This document shows positions 46,741 to 59,585 of a DNA stretch of 64,000 nucleotides, piece by piece; positions within the stretch are counted from its first letter, which is position 1; each line of letters opens with the position of its first letter. A program made the position numbers and the translations under genes. Origin of the DNA: Diogma glabrata (lineage: Eukaryota > Arthropoda > Insecta > Diptera > Cylindrotomidae); assembly GCA_963693315.1 (NCBI GenBank), contig OY856186.1, forward strand, positions 80,171,040-80,235,039. Direction: 5' to 3'. Below the pieces are notes generated by a model that worked only from the letters and a program-made list of their open reading frames with translations, was not told the DNA's origin and made no database searches.

Positions 46741-47254
46741 GTTGATTTCATTTTACCGTTAGTTTTATATATATTATATAAAATATAACAACTCTAGATG
46801 TATATACGTGGCGTACTCATGCATATTATGACGATAACAACTTTTATAACTTTTTGAATCGTTATATCTCAGAAACGGTGGCTCGTAAGAAAAAAAGTAT
46901 TGATACATTTTTTATAGATAATTTTATGATCTACAATTTTTGTCTGAGGTACTTTTATGATAAAACTTACCGTTTTGCTGAAAATCGCGAAAAACTCATT
47001 TTTTTGACCTTTGACCTTGAATAAATTTTTTTCCATACACGGGAATGATGGGGAACTTCTAGACATTGTTTATAATTATGTTTTGAACAATTTCACTGAA
47101 ATTCAGCTTGTTGGGACTTTATGTAACTTCACTCTCATATTTTGGTCTAAATTGACCGGACTAAATAACTAAATTTATAAAATAAAACTCTAATATAATT
47201 TTAACTAATATAAAAAAATAATTACAATAGTTTTTTTCATTCTTTTTTTACTGT

Positions 47255-47710
47255 TTACCATGGTCCATGTTTAAAAATTAAAATCATTACAAAAGAAAAA
47301 AGAAATATTATTAATTCGATATCCTTGCTTTTCAGATGAAAAGTTTGGAAATATGCCTTTCTTTTTGGCTTTCTTTGTTTAGTAGCGGTTTGAGTTGTTT
47401 TTTCATTTTGTTCTCGTATATGCAGTCCTGGACAACCTTCTTCTCTTTCACCATCATTATCATCATGTTTACGTAGCGTAATAACGTCTACGACCATCGT
47501 ACGAGATTTTTTTTTGCATTTTTTTTCTTTTGGATTCTTATTCTGACTTTTTTGTTTCATTACTATTAAGTTCATTATAAGTTTTAGGTAACATGTTGGT
47601 GCTTGTTTTAGACTATATATAATGATTTCGTCAGAAACTTTCTGAATTTCGGATTTCATATAGTTATTGTTGTCTTGACTAGCTTCAAGTTCAGCGACAT
47701 GACTCAACAC
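47255..47710 (-). CDS. Hypothetical 151-codon ORF, Lys-rich
   Basis: Open minus-strand frame with a strongly basic middle (KSQNKNPKEKKCKKKSR), an acidic patch (HDDNDGEREEG) and a hydrophobic end. No domain is recognised. It is longer than expected by chance here and adjoins the CXC transposon, but could be a remnant exon or chance. Confidence 0.25.
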   Translation of the reverse strand: MLSHVAELEASQDNNNYMKSEIQKVSDEIIIYSLKQAPTCYLKLIMNLIVMKQKSQNKNPKEKKCKKKSRTMVVDVITLRKHDDNDGEREEGCPGLHIREQNEKTTQTATKQRKPKRKAYFQTFHLKSKDIELIIFLFSFVMILIFKHGPW

Positions 47711-50700
47711 TTTCGTGAGTGACTTTCGTGAGTGACTCTCTTGAATAACCTTTCGTTATTGTGATTAGGCTGAGTAGATCACTACACAAATCTATGCGGT
47801 TCCTTTGAACTGAAACAGTTACAGGGCTTTCCTTTCATTGGTTTTCCCTTGCTGTGGATTTTATTATTCCGTTTCTCTCTTCAACCGCAGAGGTGCTTGA
47901 TTTTGAGACTTAACCAGTACTAAACCTGTAAATATTTCTATAAAGAACTGTATAAAGTCATTATATAACAGTGAACGTTTATGCACACAAATAAATGAAA
48001 TATGAATACATAACCAGATCTGTACTTAAGCGAATCTTAACCGGAGATATCTCTTATAAAACAACCCTATAAACATATATACATCAACAAAAATTCAGGA
48101 ATAACAAAACATATAACAGACTTAAAAAAACAACTAAAGTCAATTTGCATGAGTCAATAATAAAAAAAATTTATGAATAGAATAAACGATTAGAAAAAGA
48201 AGAAAGAAAAGACGTGACTCCAAATAAAATTTTCATCCTCGTAGTCACAATGTGTATCTATTTAATTGAAATTTACATAATCATGCGATCACACAATTTA
48301 ATCGAATTTGTAGCTAGAATTTTCTATCTTTTGTTTCTCTTTGTTATATGCTTTGGTCACTCCTACGCTCAGTACAACAATATAATCTTAAATTTACAAT
48401 ACAACAAAAAATATCAATCCATAACACGAAAATCAAAAAATAAATATTGATTAACCGTAATTCATTTCGACGAAAGCTCATACATTCTTTCATAATACTT
48501 GCATGACCTAGTTTTTATTATTGATACAAGTAAGAAAAATGAATGTGTGACGTAACGAATTAATCACCTTACAATTATATGAGCATACAACAATTTTTAT
48601 ATATAAAATGTATTAACTCACACAATGTTATTTATTGACAGAAACATCAAATAATTATTATTTCAGAAAAAAAACTGAAAACTGATATTATTACTTCAAT
48701 AATATTTAAAATACTTTAGTAATATTTTAACTATACTTAACAAAATAATTCAAGGACACATAGGTAGGTCATCTGATCAATCAACTTGAATTACATTAAA
48801 TCTAATAGAAAAAAAAATTAAATTATTAAATCTAATTATCCAATTAACTACATTAAGAACTTAATTCTATCTAATAAAAAAAAATATAATTATACTAAGA
48901 TTAAAATTTATCAAAAAACATTATTATATTATTTTTATTATATTATTATTATAATATTTTTATTAATTATATCAAGATACATTTTATTTAGAAAAAGATT
49001 ATTAATTACTTATTAAATTATTTAAAAGACAGGAAACCTCGAAATCCAGATTCACTTGAAATTAAAAGTTAATATGATTTATACTTCAACAATACTTCAA
49101 CAATGGAACGTAAGATCTGATTTAGCTTTGCTCCGTATATCCTATTCTACAGACCAGATTTCCCCACGACTCACCTCTTGAACCATTGCCTGACCTTCAC
49201 CATTTTTACAAACCAGTTATATATCCTCTTACTAAAATAAATATAGCCAACCTAGGTTATCTTATGCTGTTTCTGGCGAACTCTCTCGACCACAAACGTC
49301 TCATTAGCTCCATGGCCATAGTTACTATTGCAATTAAAGAAAATTCTGAGTCGTTGTAGTTGAGGAATATGGCACCAACTGGGGAATACCTAAGGTGAGG
49401 CCACAGAGGTAACCACTCATCCGCACTCCAAAACCCTTTCGAAAAGAAGAGGAGGCTAACACAAATCGGTCGATCGACCATATATATGACCAATGACCAT
49501 CTGTAATGTTAGAAGGTGAAGATCCATGAATGGCTTCTTATGCCTACCAATATTAGAAAAAAAATATAACAACCTTATAAAAAAATAATCAAGTTAAATG
49601 AAAATTGAATAACTGTTACATTATCAGTTTCATCATCGATGACTGAAACTTTAATCAATTTTGCTTAAATTCTGCCAGCACATCAAAAAAATATCTGGAA
49701 AAAAGACAAACGGGAGAGACAGAAATATTGGTAAAATCCACTTATTCAGAACCACTCATTAGTTGGAACTAATAATCGAAGTTGAAGTATAATTCTCAAT
49801 TTGAACAAACTTAAAATCCCAGTTGTGCAAACTAGCAAATATGTTTATAATTTAATTATGTTGGGTACGCCAAATTGAACTCTAAATTCGTCTGGCAACT
49901 TTAACTTCAGAATTATATGTAAAAGTTTAGGCATGTCGTTCTATAATAATAATAGCTTCCACAGTCTCATTCAAAAATCCAAATCTTGATGTATATTTCC
50001 ATAAACCCACAAAAATTCCCTTATAAATATATCTTTTATTCACAGTTGTACCAATTATGAATAATCCACTTCAACCAACATCATATCTTTGTTAAATTCC
50101 TTAATTCTCTTAAATAAAGTTGTCTTCAAGATTAATTTCACAAAGTATTTCAACAATTTTCCTAATTTTTTTTCTTTCTGTTTTTCTTATTAATTTTTTT
50201 TTTAAATTTCTGCAAGAATAACGTTTAAAATTTCTAATGGAATTTACTTTTATCTCATTCTTTTTACATCAAGCACTCACTTACGAGCTAAGATGCTAAA
50301 CGGTAAGAAAAAACTTAATGTAAAATCTAATCAATTTTTATTTTAAATGAAATTTTTTGAAATTTAATCACTTCAAGAACGAAAAGATAACATCAATTGT
50401 ATTGGAAAAAGGAAATCGTTTAAATGGTTTTTTTACTCTAATTTATCCAAAAGAAACAAATTTTATAAACCAAATCGAAGAGTTTGTTGATTTTTTAAGA
50501 AATTGGGACATTTTTATTTAGAAAAACAGTTAATTGGTCATAATAATGAACAACAGTGCGTTTCTGATGCTGGAATCATAATCAGGAACATCCGAGAAGT
50601 TGCGAGTCTTGAAAGGATTTCAACAAATCTCACTCTGTGAGTTCGTATTTCTCACAAATGAATGGCACGCAAAAGTTTCAAAAGAAGACGGACTCAAATT

Positions 50701-52455
50701 AGCAAAAATTAAGGACTCTGACGATCCCAAAAGCTGGAAGAACCAAGACCGTCACCACCGCCACATCATATGCCTAAACTATGTTGAATAATAGCAATAT
50801 AATAATATAAATCAGTCTTTTGCTCTAACTTTCGTAAAAATAATTCTCGTAAGTATACAAAGTTTTTTAGGATTTACTTGAGTTTTCAATCGATTTAACC
50901 CAAAAATAGACAAAAATATTAGGCAATAGTATATTATATAACGATGGCAAAATGATGCTCATTTCAAGATCCTCAATAAAGGAAATTATTTTGAGCCACG
51001 ACACGGGAAAAATGTGTGCTTCAGATTATTTTAATGCATTGTAAATTTTGAGAGCAATTAAACTCAATTAAGTAAGGAAGCAATTTGATTTTTTTCAATT
51101 CAAAGGTATAGTTGTAAACTTTTCAAATAAAACTCCTTTCTCATTTTACGTGTTTCCGTTAAATTCAAACCTTCCTCTTCAGTGCCATATACGAATACAT
51201 TGGCAGACATGCTATCAGTTCCGTCACTGAGGGGATGACTATTTCGTAGTAAAAACTTCATCTAGGATATTTAGTTTTCAGGCTAAATTTTTTCGATCGA
51301 ACTACCATTATATGATTCTATAGTACTATTTGAAATTGTGACGTCTCATACATGGATCTATTTTAGATTGACTTTTTAGCTTGTTACATATATCAAATTT
51401 TTTTTACGACATTCGATCTTCATTTTTGGAGCAATCTAAATGTTGGTTTTATAAAAATGGTTAGAATGCGGTCATCTCATGATAACGGTGATGGACGAAA
51501 TGGGACCGAATTAGACTTTCAGGAGTCTATACATAATTTGTGTTTTATAGATTTTATGCTTCAATCATGCAACATACAATGAAATTGTTATAGATACAAA
51601 AACACAAAGAAAACTATTAAAAAACAGGCAAAAGAGGCAAAAACAAAACAATTTAAACAGACAATATTCACACCAGTTTCCAGTCAACAGAAAATAAAAA
51701 TCAATATTTATTTTTACTCCAAAGTTACTAATAAACTATAATATGTTTTCCGGTAACACGATATCGAATTAATAAGACCAAACCGTCAAAACACAAAAGA
51801 AAAAAATAATAAATCAGGTGTTTACAAGATATAATATTTGGATGGCCCATAAATATGTATTGGACAAACAGCGAGAGGGTTTTATACTAGATTCAACAAA
51901 CATAAGAAAGCTGCATCATATTTTCAAGTAAATAACCAAATAGTTAATATTTTTATAAATTTTTTCTAAAAGTTTACAACCATTTAATATATTTGTTTGT
52001 ATTGTGGACGCCCACTAATTAGTTTATTCTATTGTTTAAATATTGCTGTCAATTGTTTTAAGTATAAATAGAAATAGACCGTACACCAATATTATTAAGT
52101 TGACTGTAGATGATATCGAAACTAGTAACACAATATGAATTTTGAATGTTATGTTGTTGTTTACTGATGTAAAAATTTATAATAAATATCATTTATATCG
52201 TAGAAAAAATAGCATAAATGAAAACCTTTTTCGTTTCGTGAAATTGCTCTACTCAACGCTACCGCGTCTCGTGATCAAATGTTCACTCACGAAAAAAACG
52301 GTGTTCATTTTCTGTAGCAACCTATAGTGAAAACTTTAACAATTTGTTGATACAAAATACTCAGCAAAATACTCAGTAAAATACTTCTACAAAATACTCA
52401 GAAAATGTGTTTAGTTCAATTGTTAGAGCAGGAGGTACGTGGTGAGGTATCACAA
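47711..52455. other. Long AT-rich stretch, mostly unrecognised
   Basis: No gene supported over about 4.7 kb. 48760-49020 is almost pure A/T. 50640-50770 (ATGGCACGCAAAAGTTTCA, GGACTCTGACGATCCCAAAA, GGAAGAACCAAGAC) recurs diverged at 56405-56510, so it belongs to an unnamed dispersed repeat. ORFs at 48214-48450, 49257-49493 and 52142-52327 show no family. Confidence 0.4.
50630..50780 (+). repeat. Unnamed dispersed repeat, copy A
   Basis: Diverged match to 56405-56520 through GGACTCTGAC.A.CCCAAAAG and GGA.GAACCAAGAC. It could be a retroelement coding remnant (63-codon ORF over it), but no motif decides this. Confidence 0.45.
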
Positions 52456-53588
52456 TCTTATATATTAATACGCTAAAAAAACATTGTACAGTCTAAGGGT
52501 TTTTTATTCGAATTTTGATTCATTTCAAATTTTTACTGCTAACCGATATTAGTGTAACTTAGATTTTAAAGATTTTTGGAATTTTTCGGATCATAAATAA
52601 AAAAGTTATTGAAGAATTAAAATGTATTTTTAAATTTAACGGCCTCCCGCATACAATATCAGATGGAATTGCCCAAGTATATAATTTTTTTTTCAGAAAA
52701 ACGAAAAACTTTATATATTTATATATATACATACATTATAAGTTTACATACAAGTAAAAATATTCTACTGGGTAAAGTACAATTTGCATATTTATATTCT
52801 CATTTCTCAAAACAAATAAAAGAAATAATAAATATTACATATAAATTTAAAAGCCTAATATGTTTGAATAAAATATTTCCTTATACGTCCAAAAATCATA
52901 TTGATTTACTTTAAGAACACCTTATATTCGTATTTAAAAAAAACACGCAACAACAAACGAAACGAAATGAAATTTAAAACTTAAAAGTTTATTTTTTTTT
53001 TTTATATTTTAATTTATCCATTTCTTTGGGATTGTATGCATGAAATTCCGTGCAAAAATCGTGGTGGCAGAATGTTTTGTTTATAGATTTTTTTTAATCA
53101 TATCCATTTTACCGGTGCAGTGTAATAATTTACTAGATTATATTATTACTAGGAGGGCCCAGCGTGCTTCGCTACGCTTATAAATAAAGTTTTTACGTAG
53201 ACATTTTGTTGACGTAGAAGCAGTGATTTCAAAAAGTGGTAATGAGAAATGCTAGCATATAATTTTTAATTTTTCTTTTTAAATATATGAATGAAAAATA
53301 ATCAGAACTCTAGCTGATCAGTTCGGATATATGAAAAATTAGCGATCAAATAAGTAAGAGATCAAATAAGCTTACTTGAAAACTTATTTGATCGCTAATT
53401 TTTCATATATCTGAACTGATCAGCTAGAGTTCTGATTATTTTTCATTCACATATTTAAAAAGAAAAATTAAAAATTATATGCTAGCATTTCTCATTACCA
53501 CTTTTTTAAATCATTGCTTCTACGTCAACAAAATGCCTGCGCAAAAACTTTATTTATAAGCGTAGCGAAGCACGCCGGGCCCTCCTAG
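52456..53588 (+). mobile_element. Non-autonomous Helitron with doubled, inverted 3' end
   Basis: Starts TCTTATATATTAATACGCTA after an A at 52455 and ends CTAG (53585-53588) before a T, the A^T insertion rule of Helitrons. Before the end is a small hairpin, GCGTAGCGAAGCACGC, then CGGGCCCTC and CTAG. Part of the interior is a palindrome (53149-53588) whose left arm is the same 3' end in reverse. No Rep/helicase gene. Confidence 0.8.
53149..53588. repeat. Head-to-head palindrome of Helitron 3' ends
   Basis: Two arms of about 205-210 bp, both running from the CTAG end through GAGGGCCC, the GCGTAGCG hairpin and CTTTATTTATAAG to a centre near 53355-53385 (GATCAAATAAG repeats). Arms differ at only a few positions. 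The left arm's CTAG at 53149-53152 is next to an A, so it also obeys the Helitron end rule on the minus strand. Confidence 0.85.
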
Positions 53589-54124
53589 TTGTTTTAATTC
53601 TTGTAAGCGCGACAGACGATTCTCAAAGTTTTCTTAGGAAGTAAGCAATCATTTTGTTGTGTATTCATCAAATTGTTGTGTATTCATCTTTAAAATTAAA
53701 ACAGCATTTAATTTTTTGGAAAAAAAACACTGTTTTACATTTAGAAATCGCTGCTGCTAAGTCTAAATATGAACCATACATAGCTAATAATTCAGCTCAT
53801 TTGCATAACAATTTACAAGAAAAGAAACAAACACTAAATCAGAAAAAAAGTCCAAGCGGCACGTATATCCGCAAGAAATAGGTAGATTTCGAGGTCAGAC
53901 AGTTTTGTGTACAAATAGAATTAGATGTGTCAGATTAGTTTACAAAAATAATTTCAGTAGAAACAGAATAATTCAAAAAAATTATCAAGCCAAATTAAAT
54001 ACATTAACAGAAACACCTTTAACAATGCAATTTCGGAACAGTTTTATTTAATTTGGTTAAAACAACTTTTAATATCATATTGAATCCACCAAGGAGCAAA
54101 TTAACGTTCTCACTACGTTACACC
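53589..54124. other. AT-rich DNA, unassigned ORF
   Basis: A 75-codon ORF at 53654-53881 (with EIAAAKSKYEPYIANNSAHL) has protein-like composition but no recognised family. Nothing else is seen. Confidence 0.3.
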
Positions 54125-54345
54125 TACAACACCTCTCTCTCTCTGGCATTTAAATCCCATGGAGGAATATTGCCATCTGTGCAATCATCTCGTGCAATCA
54201 GCTTCCAATCATCTCGTTCCATGACCAGTTGACCCCAGTTTCAACATCCTAAATCACGAAGTTCTTGGATGATGTCATCACGCCAGCGTTGCCTAGGCCT
54301 TTCTCTTCGACGAACACCAGCAGGTTGTTGTTGGGACGCTTTTTT
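54125..54345 (-). pseudogene. RTE-like LINE C-terminal fragment
   Basis: The minus strand reads RRERPRQRWRDDIIQELRDL, then NWGQLVMERDDWKLIARDD, the end of an RTE/Bov-B-style polyprotein (a GRP.KRW.DDI..L motif followed by W..A.DR..W). It may be from the same family as 33599-34186. No RT core is present. Confidence 0.7.
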
Positions 54346-54719
54346 TATCAAAATAAAATCTCGATAAATTAAAAAAAAATGAAAATCATTCATTAATTTA
54401 AATATTATTGCATCGTGGTCTACTGCGTGAAATTGATTTTCGTTGTTTTTTTTAATTTATTGAAATTTGATTTTTTTACTGAAGAACTTAGCGAAGACAC
54501 GTTTGCTTTAGTGCAAATCAAGTTGCATCATATCTACAAAATCGTACACTTTACAAAAAAATTTTGTAAGCAAAAAGTGTGTAGTTTGAATTACTTAATT
54601 TAAAAAGACCCTTAAATATATGGGTTCTAATTTTAAAAAAACCCTACTTTAGCATATATCTCCAATACTTATGAGTTTCATTGTCATTCAATATTACCAC
54701 TAGACGTCCCCCTCGACCC

Positions 54720-54811
54720 TTAACAAATATTACCTTGGGTTATTTTTTTTTCATCTAGCATGGCTCTCGAGATTAAAGCCTGGCATTTTTTTAAAAACTC
54801 ACCCTGTATAT
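54720..54811 (-). repeat. Solo mariner-type terminal repeat
   Basis: On the minus strand the sequence starts TATACAGGGTGAGTTTTTAA and goes on with CAGGCTTTAATCTCGAGAGC. A TATACAGGGTG start is typical of insect mariner-like elements. No partner end or transposase is nearby. Confidence 0.5.
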
Positions 54812-54842
54812 AGTTGTTTGGCACCAACATTTTTTTCCGAAA

Positions 54843-54893
54843 TGCCGAGATGACGCACATTGCAATAGATAGATTTTTCTATGAAATCTACCT
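54843..54893. repeat. Hairpin repeat with TAGGTAGATTTCATA arm, copy B
   Basis: Inverse of 27821-27870, including GCACATTGCAATAGATAG and the preceding CCGAGATGA. Confidence 0.6.
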
Positions 54894-56730
54894 AAAACAT
54901 GGTATCTGAAGCATGAAAATCAAATAGCTGTACATAATTTTCTGTAGGCTTTTAAAGATTCAAATCTTAAATTTTAACAAAAATAAAATATTATTACTAG
55001 CATTTTATGTAAATTTAATTTATAATATATGAACAATGTATATACATATGCAACATAAATTTATTACATTTATAAATTGAAATTTATGGAGGCAAGAAAT
55101 GACACATTTGAAAGAAGCTTTCAAAAACAGTTACAGAACAGCTGGATTCCAAGAAATGGAGAAACATTCGTAGATTTCTCTCTCATATGGTGTCAACTGT
55201 CAAAATAAAATAAATCGGTTATTACAATAGCACATATTTCGTTTGGTACATATAAACAAAAACATATACAATGTATAGTATTTTAAGCAAACCATATACA
55301 TAAGTATAATATATGTAATAAAAATGTTATATTCAACAATTTAAAATGCTTTTGTTATAAAAAAAATGTTAAAATGTTAACAATTTTCTTTTATCTTATC
55401 AGATTTTCATTTTATATCTGTCTATCTGTCTCATCGTCAGGAAAATATAAGTGGAACTTAACATCATTTTATGTTTTTTGTTGTCGTTGTTAAATTTCTT
55501 TCCTTTATAAAAATTCTCTTGCTTTTTTAACCTATATGCAAAATTACATTAAAAAAAATTGATAGTATGACTACTTATTTCTTCAATGAACTTAATGATG
55601 ATCTTTCTTAAAAAAATTAAACAAAAGGAGTAAATTTTTCATTATTTTGATCAAGTTTTAAAGTTGTATTTTTCCCAACGAGTGGGGAAGGCTGGGTGGG
55701 ACACACAAATTACTCGAGTATGACAATTTAAATTCATACAAAATGATTGTAGTATTTTGTAGCAGTCTTAAGCTGGGTTTTAACATACCAACCAATCAAT
55801 AATAAGAATTTTGTGGTGAATAAAAAATTCCCTATTCTGATTAGTTAATAATAAATTTCGCAGTCCACAGTTCGGATGTTACAATCCAACTTCACACTGC
55901 AATTTTTGTAAAATATATTTCATTTATAACTGAAATTTTGTTTATAACTGGTTAGGCATCGTAGTTGACAATGCTTCATCTATAGTATTTTATTTTTGAC
56001 TTTAAATACAAAACTAAAACATTACTGATATTATTAAGGACAGAATAAGTAAAAAACAGTTCAACAGAAAATTACCAAAATTATTTAAAATTTGACAAGG
56101 GTTCAAAAAAATTGACTTTCTTAGGATTCTGTACTTTAAAAAAGTAGCAACGGAACCCTTATAAAGAGATTCCCAATTTCTTTATAATTGAATTTTCTCA
56201 CAAATAGAACTGCTATGAACTTGAAATTTACCACAGCAAGAGTGCTAGAACTGACCATTACGGTAGACCTTGTTATAAACACGGTGCGTCCCTAATAGTG
56301 GAATCACATTAATTCGAAATTGCGTGCCATAAGATTTTTAATTTCCGAATAGCCAAGTCTGTGAATTCGAATATGCCTTTCCTCAACGTAGGACAATGAT
56401 AAATTGCACACAAAAGCTTCACAAGAGAACAGATTCAACTAAACAAAGAAACAGGGACTCTGACAACCCCAAAAGTCGGAGGAACCAAGACTTTCCAAGA
56501 CACACCACTTCTTTTACGATTATTACATTATGAAAATTAAAATGTTCACTGACCCCATTAATGATCGTTGTTTCAACTCTTAATGCCTCTGTAATCTAGC
56601 TAATCATAATGAACTAAATAATTTTTTTTTTTTTAATTCTATGTTAGGCATGTTTAGTGTTAACCAATATAGATCAACGTCTCTAAATATCCGAAGATAC
56701 CATGCTAACTCTAATAATATAATAAAACAA
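54894..56730. other. AT-rich DNA with diverged repeats
   Basis: Nothing coding. 56128-56260 matches the 'AACGG-ACCC' repeat at 24085-24230, and 56405-56520 matches 50630-50780. Confidence 0.4.
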
Positions 56731-57640
56731 CCAATCGTTGCGCCTTCGGTTCAGGCGGTTGTTAAATGTAATTAATAACATCAATAAAGCAATACAATAT
56801 GAAGATCGTTGCGAATAAATATGTCTGCCATTGTTGAATCTTATATATTAATACGCTAGATTAAAACTTTGTGGAGCATTAGGCTTTTTTATTCGCAGAT
56901 GGATTCATTTGAAATTTTCACAGCTAACTGATATTAGTGTAACCTATAGTCGGATCCGGATTCAAACAAATCGGATCATAAATAAAAAAGTTATTATATA
57001 CGGAAAACTTTTTCTATACATATGCATTATAAGTTTACATACATCTTTCTTTTTGCTTTAAAACAATGCTTTAAAATTTTTCTTTTTTATATATTAGCTA
57101 TCGAACCGAACAACGAATAACAAAAACGAAAATTTTTATATTTATTTTATATTCATTTATCTTATTAGCGATCAAATAAGTTTTCAAGTAAGCTTCGTAT
57201 GAAAAATTAGCATATGAAAAATTAGCGATCAAATAAGTTTTCAAGTAAGCTTCGCTAATTTTTCATATATCCGAACTGATCAGCTAGAGTTCTGATTATT
57301 TTTCATTCATATATTTAAAAAGAAAAATTAAAAATTATATGGTAGCATTTCTCATTACCACTTTTTGAAATCATTGCTTCTACGTCAACAAAATGTCTAC
57401 GCAAAAACTTTATTTATAAGCGTAGCGAAGCACGCCGGGCCCTCCTAGTCAAAATAATTTTATCAATAATGCAAAATACCATAAATTTCGTTGCCTCGAA
57501 GGCACTGGCGAATATCAGTAATAAATCAATATAATAATAACCGTTGCGTCAGAATCACAAGCGATTGTTGAACATTAACAATAAATCAATATAAAGGAAC
57601 TTGTTGCTCCAAAGCCACAGGTGATTGTTTAATTCAAAAC
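56730..57640. repeat. Minisatellite of about 60 bp, split by a Helitron
   Basis: Units with CGTTGCG(CC/TC), a GAA/TTC-GCC core, AGGCG(A/G)TTGTT and AATAAATCAATAT occur at about 56737, 56805, 57490, 57548 and 57605. The Helitron at 56839-57448 sits within the array. Confidence 0.6.
56839..57448 (+). mobile_element. Non-autonomous Helitron, 610 bp
   Basis: Starts TCTTATATATTAATACGCTA after an A and ends CTAG before a T. The same GCGTAGCGAAGCACGC hairpin lies 9 bases before CTAG. The 5' half matches 52456 onward and the 3' half matches the arms at 53149-53588. The middle has GATCAAATAAGTTTTCAAGT repeated. No gene; it would need an autonomous partner. Confidence 0.85.
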
Positions 57641-58782
57641 AATAATTCAAAACAGAAATTTTTACAACTAATGTACGTACAACCTTTTTTTACATTAGAT
57701 GATACAAATACTACAAGTATAAAAAAAAGTACTCAATATCTTAGATTTTATTGATGAATAAAATCTAAGTTGTTTTATTATTTATTATTATTTTTGCCAT
57801 TGTTTTAATTATAGTATACTACGGTTAAGCTAAAAATTGTAACTTACGATACAAGCTTGAGTAATTTAATGTAGGATGCTTGATTATTGTTTAAATATTA
57901 AGATAAAACGTATTATATTTGTTGGGCACTAGTGCAAAATACAATCGTACTCGTTGAATATTAATGTGACATTTTGGTTTAAATCAACCAATCATCACAA
58001 ATAATATATAGCGTGCATCCACATCATTTAAATCGTTTTTTTGTTTACTATCTGACCAAACAAAATTTCTTCCCATAGACATATGTAACTTTTTCATTTG
58101 ATGCAAAATTCTACAACTATTGCGAATTTTTTTAATCTACAAGAAAAAAATCCCTACCACAAAAAAAAATAGTTTCTCCCTTCCTACCACTGTATAAAAA
58201 GAAATTTAAAAAATTGACAGTTTGGTTTTTATTATAACCGAATATATAATTTTTGATATTTTATCAATGAATGAAAAAAGGTTGAGAGCAAATTTGCATA
58301 ATATACTTTGAGAATATTAACATAACTTAAATATTTGTTCGTTCGTTAGAAAATATTATTTACCCATTACAAAATATTCACTAGTTAAGTAATCACTGGA
58401 AATAACACAGTATATTTAAATTACTCTCAAAATTATTTCCATTCATTTTATAAAAATTAGCACAACTATCTAGAAAACTTTAAATATGTTTTAGAATTTT
58501 ACATTTAGAATCGTTTTTAATTTATAATTTAATAAAAAAATTTGTGGCAATAAATATAAACATTGAAAAACAAATCAAAATGGAGAAAAGAGCAATTTAA
58601 TATGACAGATGTGCCTTAATCATTTTCTTCGTCTCACTTCATACAACTTTTTAGTTATAATATCTCTATATTTACAATATATATACTCCAAAGTCTTAAT
58701 ACAATATATTAATTTTTAATTTAAAATTGTTTTTATTCGTTGTAGTCCAAAAAAATGTTTTAATTTCTTATAAATTATTCAT
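57641..58782. other. AT-rich DNA, nothing recognised
   Basis: No supported feature. Confidence 0.4.
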
Positions 58783-58850
58783 TTTTATTTTATTGTGACG
58801 ACGCGTTTCTGCTTTACTCCAAAGCTATCTTCAGGTCCAACAAAATAAAA
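58783..58850 (-). ncRNA. Hammerhead ribozyme motif in Penelope tail, copy 1
   Basis: Minus-strand type I layout: long stem I (58838-58850 with 58783-58795, 13 bp, plus GAC/GTC next to the core), CTGAAGA (58828-58834), stem II GCTTT/AAAGC, GAAA (58806-58809), a very short stem III (AC-GC-GT) and the cut after GCGTC (between 58800 and 58799). CTGANGA is allowed by the core consensus. Confidence 0.75.
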
Positions 58851-59585
58851 TACTAACATAACAAAAAATAACAAAAAATGGAAAATTATATAATTTAAAA
58901 ATATTTTGAAAAAAACTTACAAAAATGAAAACACTGTTTCAAAAAAGAAAAACTGAGAATGAAAATTCACATATATTTTTTAAAAAATTCTAAAAAAACC
59001 AACAAACAGACTGAAACTTTAACTTCTATCTTTTCAATTATAAAAATTAAACAAAAACTGATACAAACTGAAATTTAAATCAAAGCTAGGTAGGAATCAA
59101 ATATTTAAATGAAAGATAAGTAAACGTTGTCAAAATAGGTGTGATCCGATTGTATATTCATATTATTTTGGAATTTTTTAATATAAATAGCTTCAGAAAT
59201 TTTGCGCTTGGTAGTATTTGACTCAAAATTTAAAATCTCAGGATTATCCCAATCAATTTTATGATTACTGGAAACAGCATGATCACACAAAGCACTGTGT
59301 GACTTGTTACCCTTAGTAATATGATACTTATGATCCTTCAGTCTAGAAACAAGATATTGTTTAGTTTCACCAATATATGTTAGACCACAATTAAGTTCAG
59401 CACAATTAACTTTGTAAACTAAATTAGAGAAATATTGTTTGGGAACAGGATCTTTAAGAGGTGTGAAAATACGCTTTCGTAGAGTATTGCATGGTTTACC
59501 AACAGCTTTAATATTATAGCCATGCAAAACGCGATTTAAGTTCTCAAACAAAACTTTAGTATAAGGAAGGGAAACAAATTTGATA
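58851..59585 (-). pseudogene. Penelope-like GIY-YIG endonuclease ORF end plus tail
   Basis: The minus-strand frame runs from about 59585 (KFVSLPYTKVLFENLNRVL) to TAA at 59105, with VYKVNCAELNCGLTYIGETK, then QYLVSRLKDHKYHI and NTTKRKISEAIYIKKFQNN. These are the VYK..C...YIGET, Arg and Glu blocks of the GIY-YIG nuclease found in canonical Penelope-like elements, used for target cutting. The RT part is missing. The tail 59104-58851 leads to the hammerhead motif. Confidence 0.85.

Larger units (their letters stand above)
44354..47163 (-). mobile_element. TIR transposon carrying a CXC-domain gene
   Basis: Ends TAGTCCGGTCAATTTAGAC at 44354 and the inverted copy ending at 47163. The arms run about 340 bp (to 44690 and from 46815), broken by a small indel near the ends. 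Each arm includes a mirrored 65-codon ORF, which is only a product of the repeat. AAT lies on both sides, or TA if the ends are read as GTCCGG. The gene lies on the minus strand between the arms (44900-46295), and a Helitron-derived piece lies at 46408-46740. The superfamily is not identified. Confidence 0.8.

Noticed and set aside
48214..48450. Membrane-protein-like ORF
   Set aside because: Hydrophobic codons are expected from AT-rich DNA; no family or context supports it.
49257..49493. 78-codon minus-strand ORF
   Set aside because: No recognisable motif; lies in unassigned DNA without gene signals.
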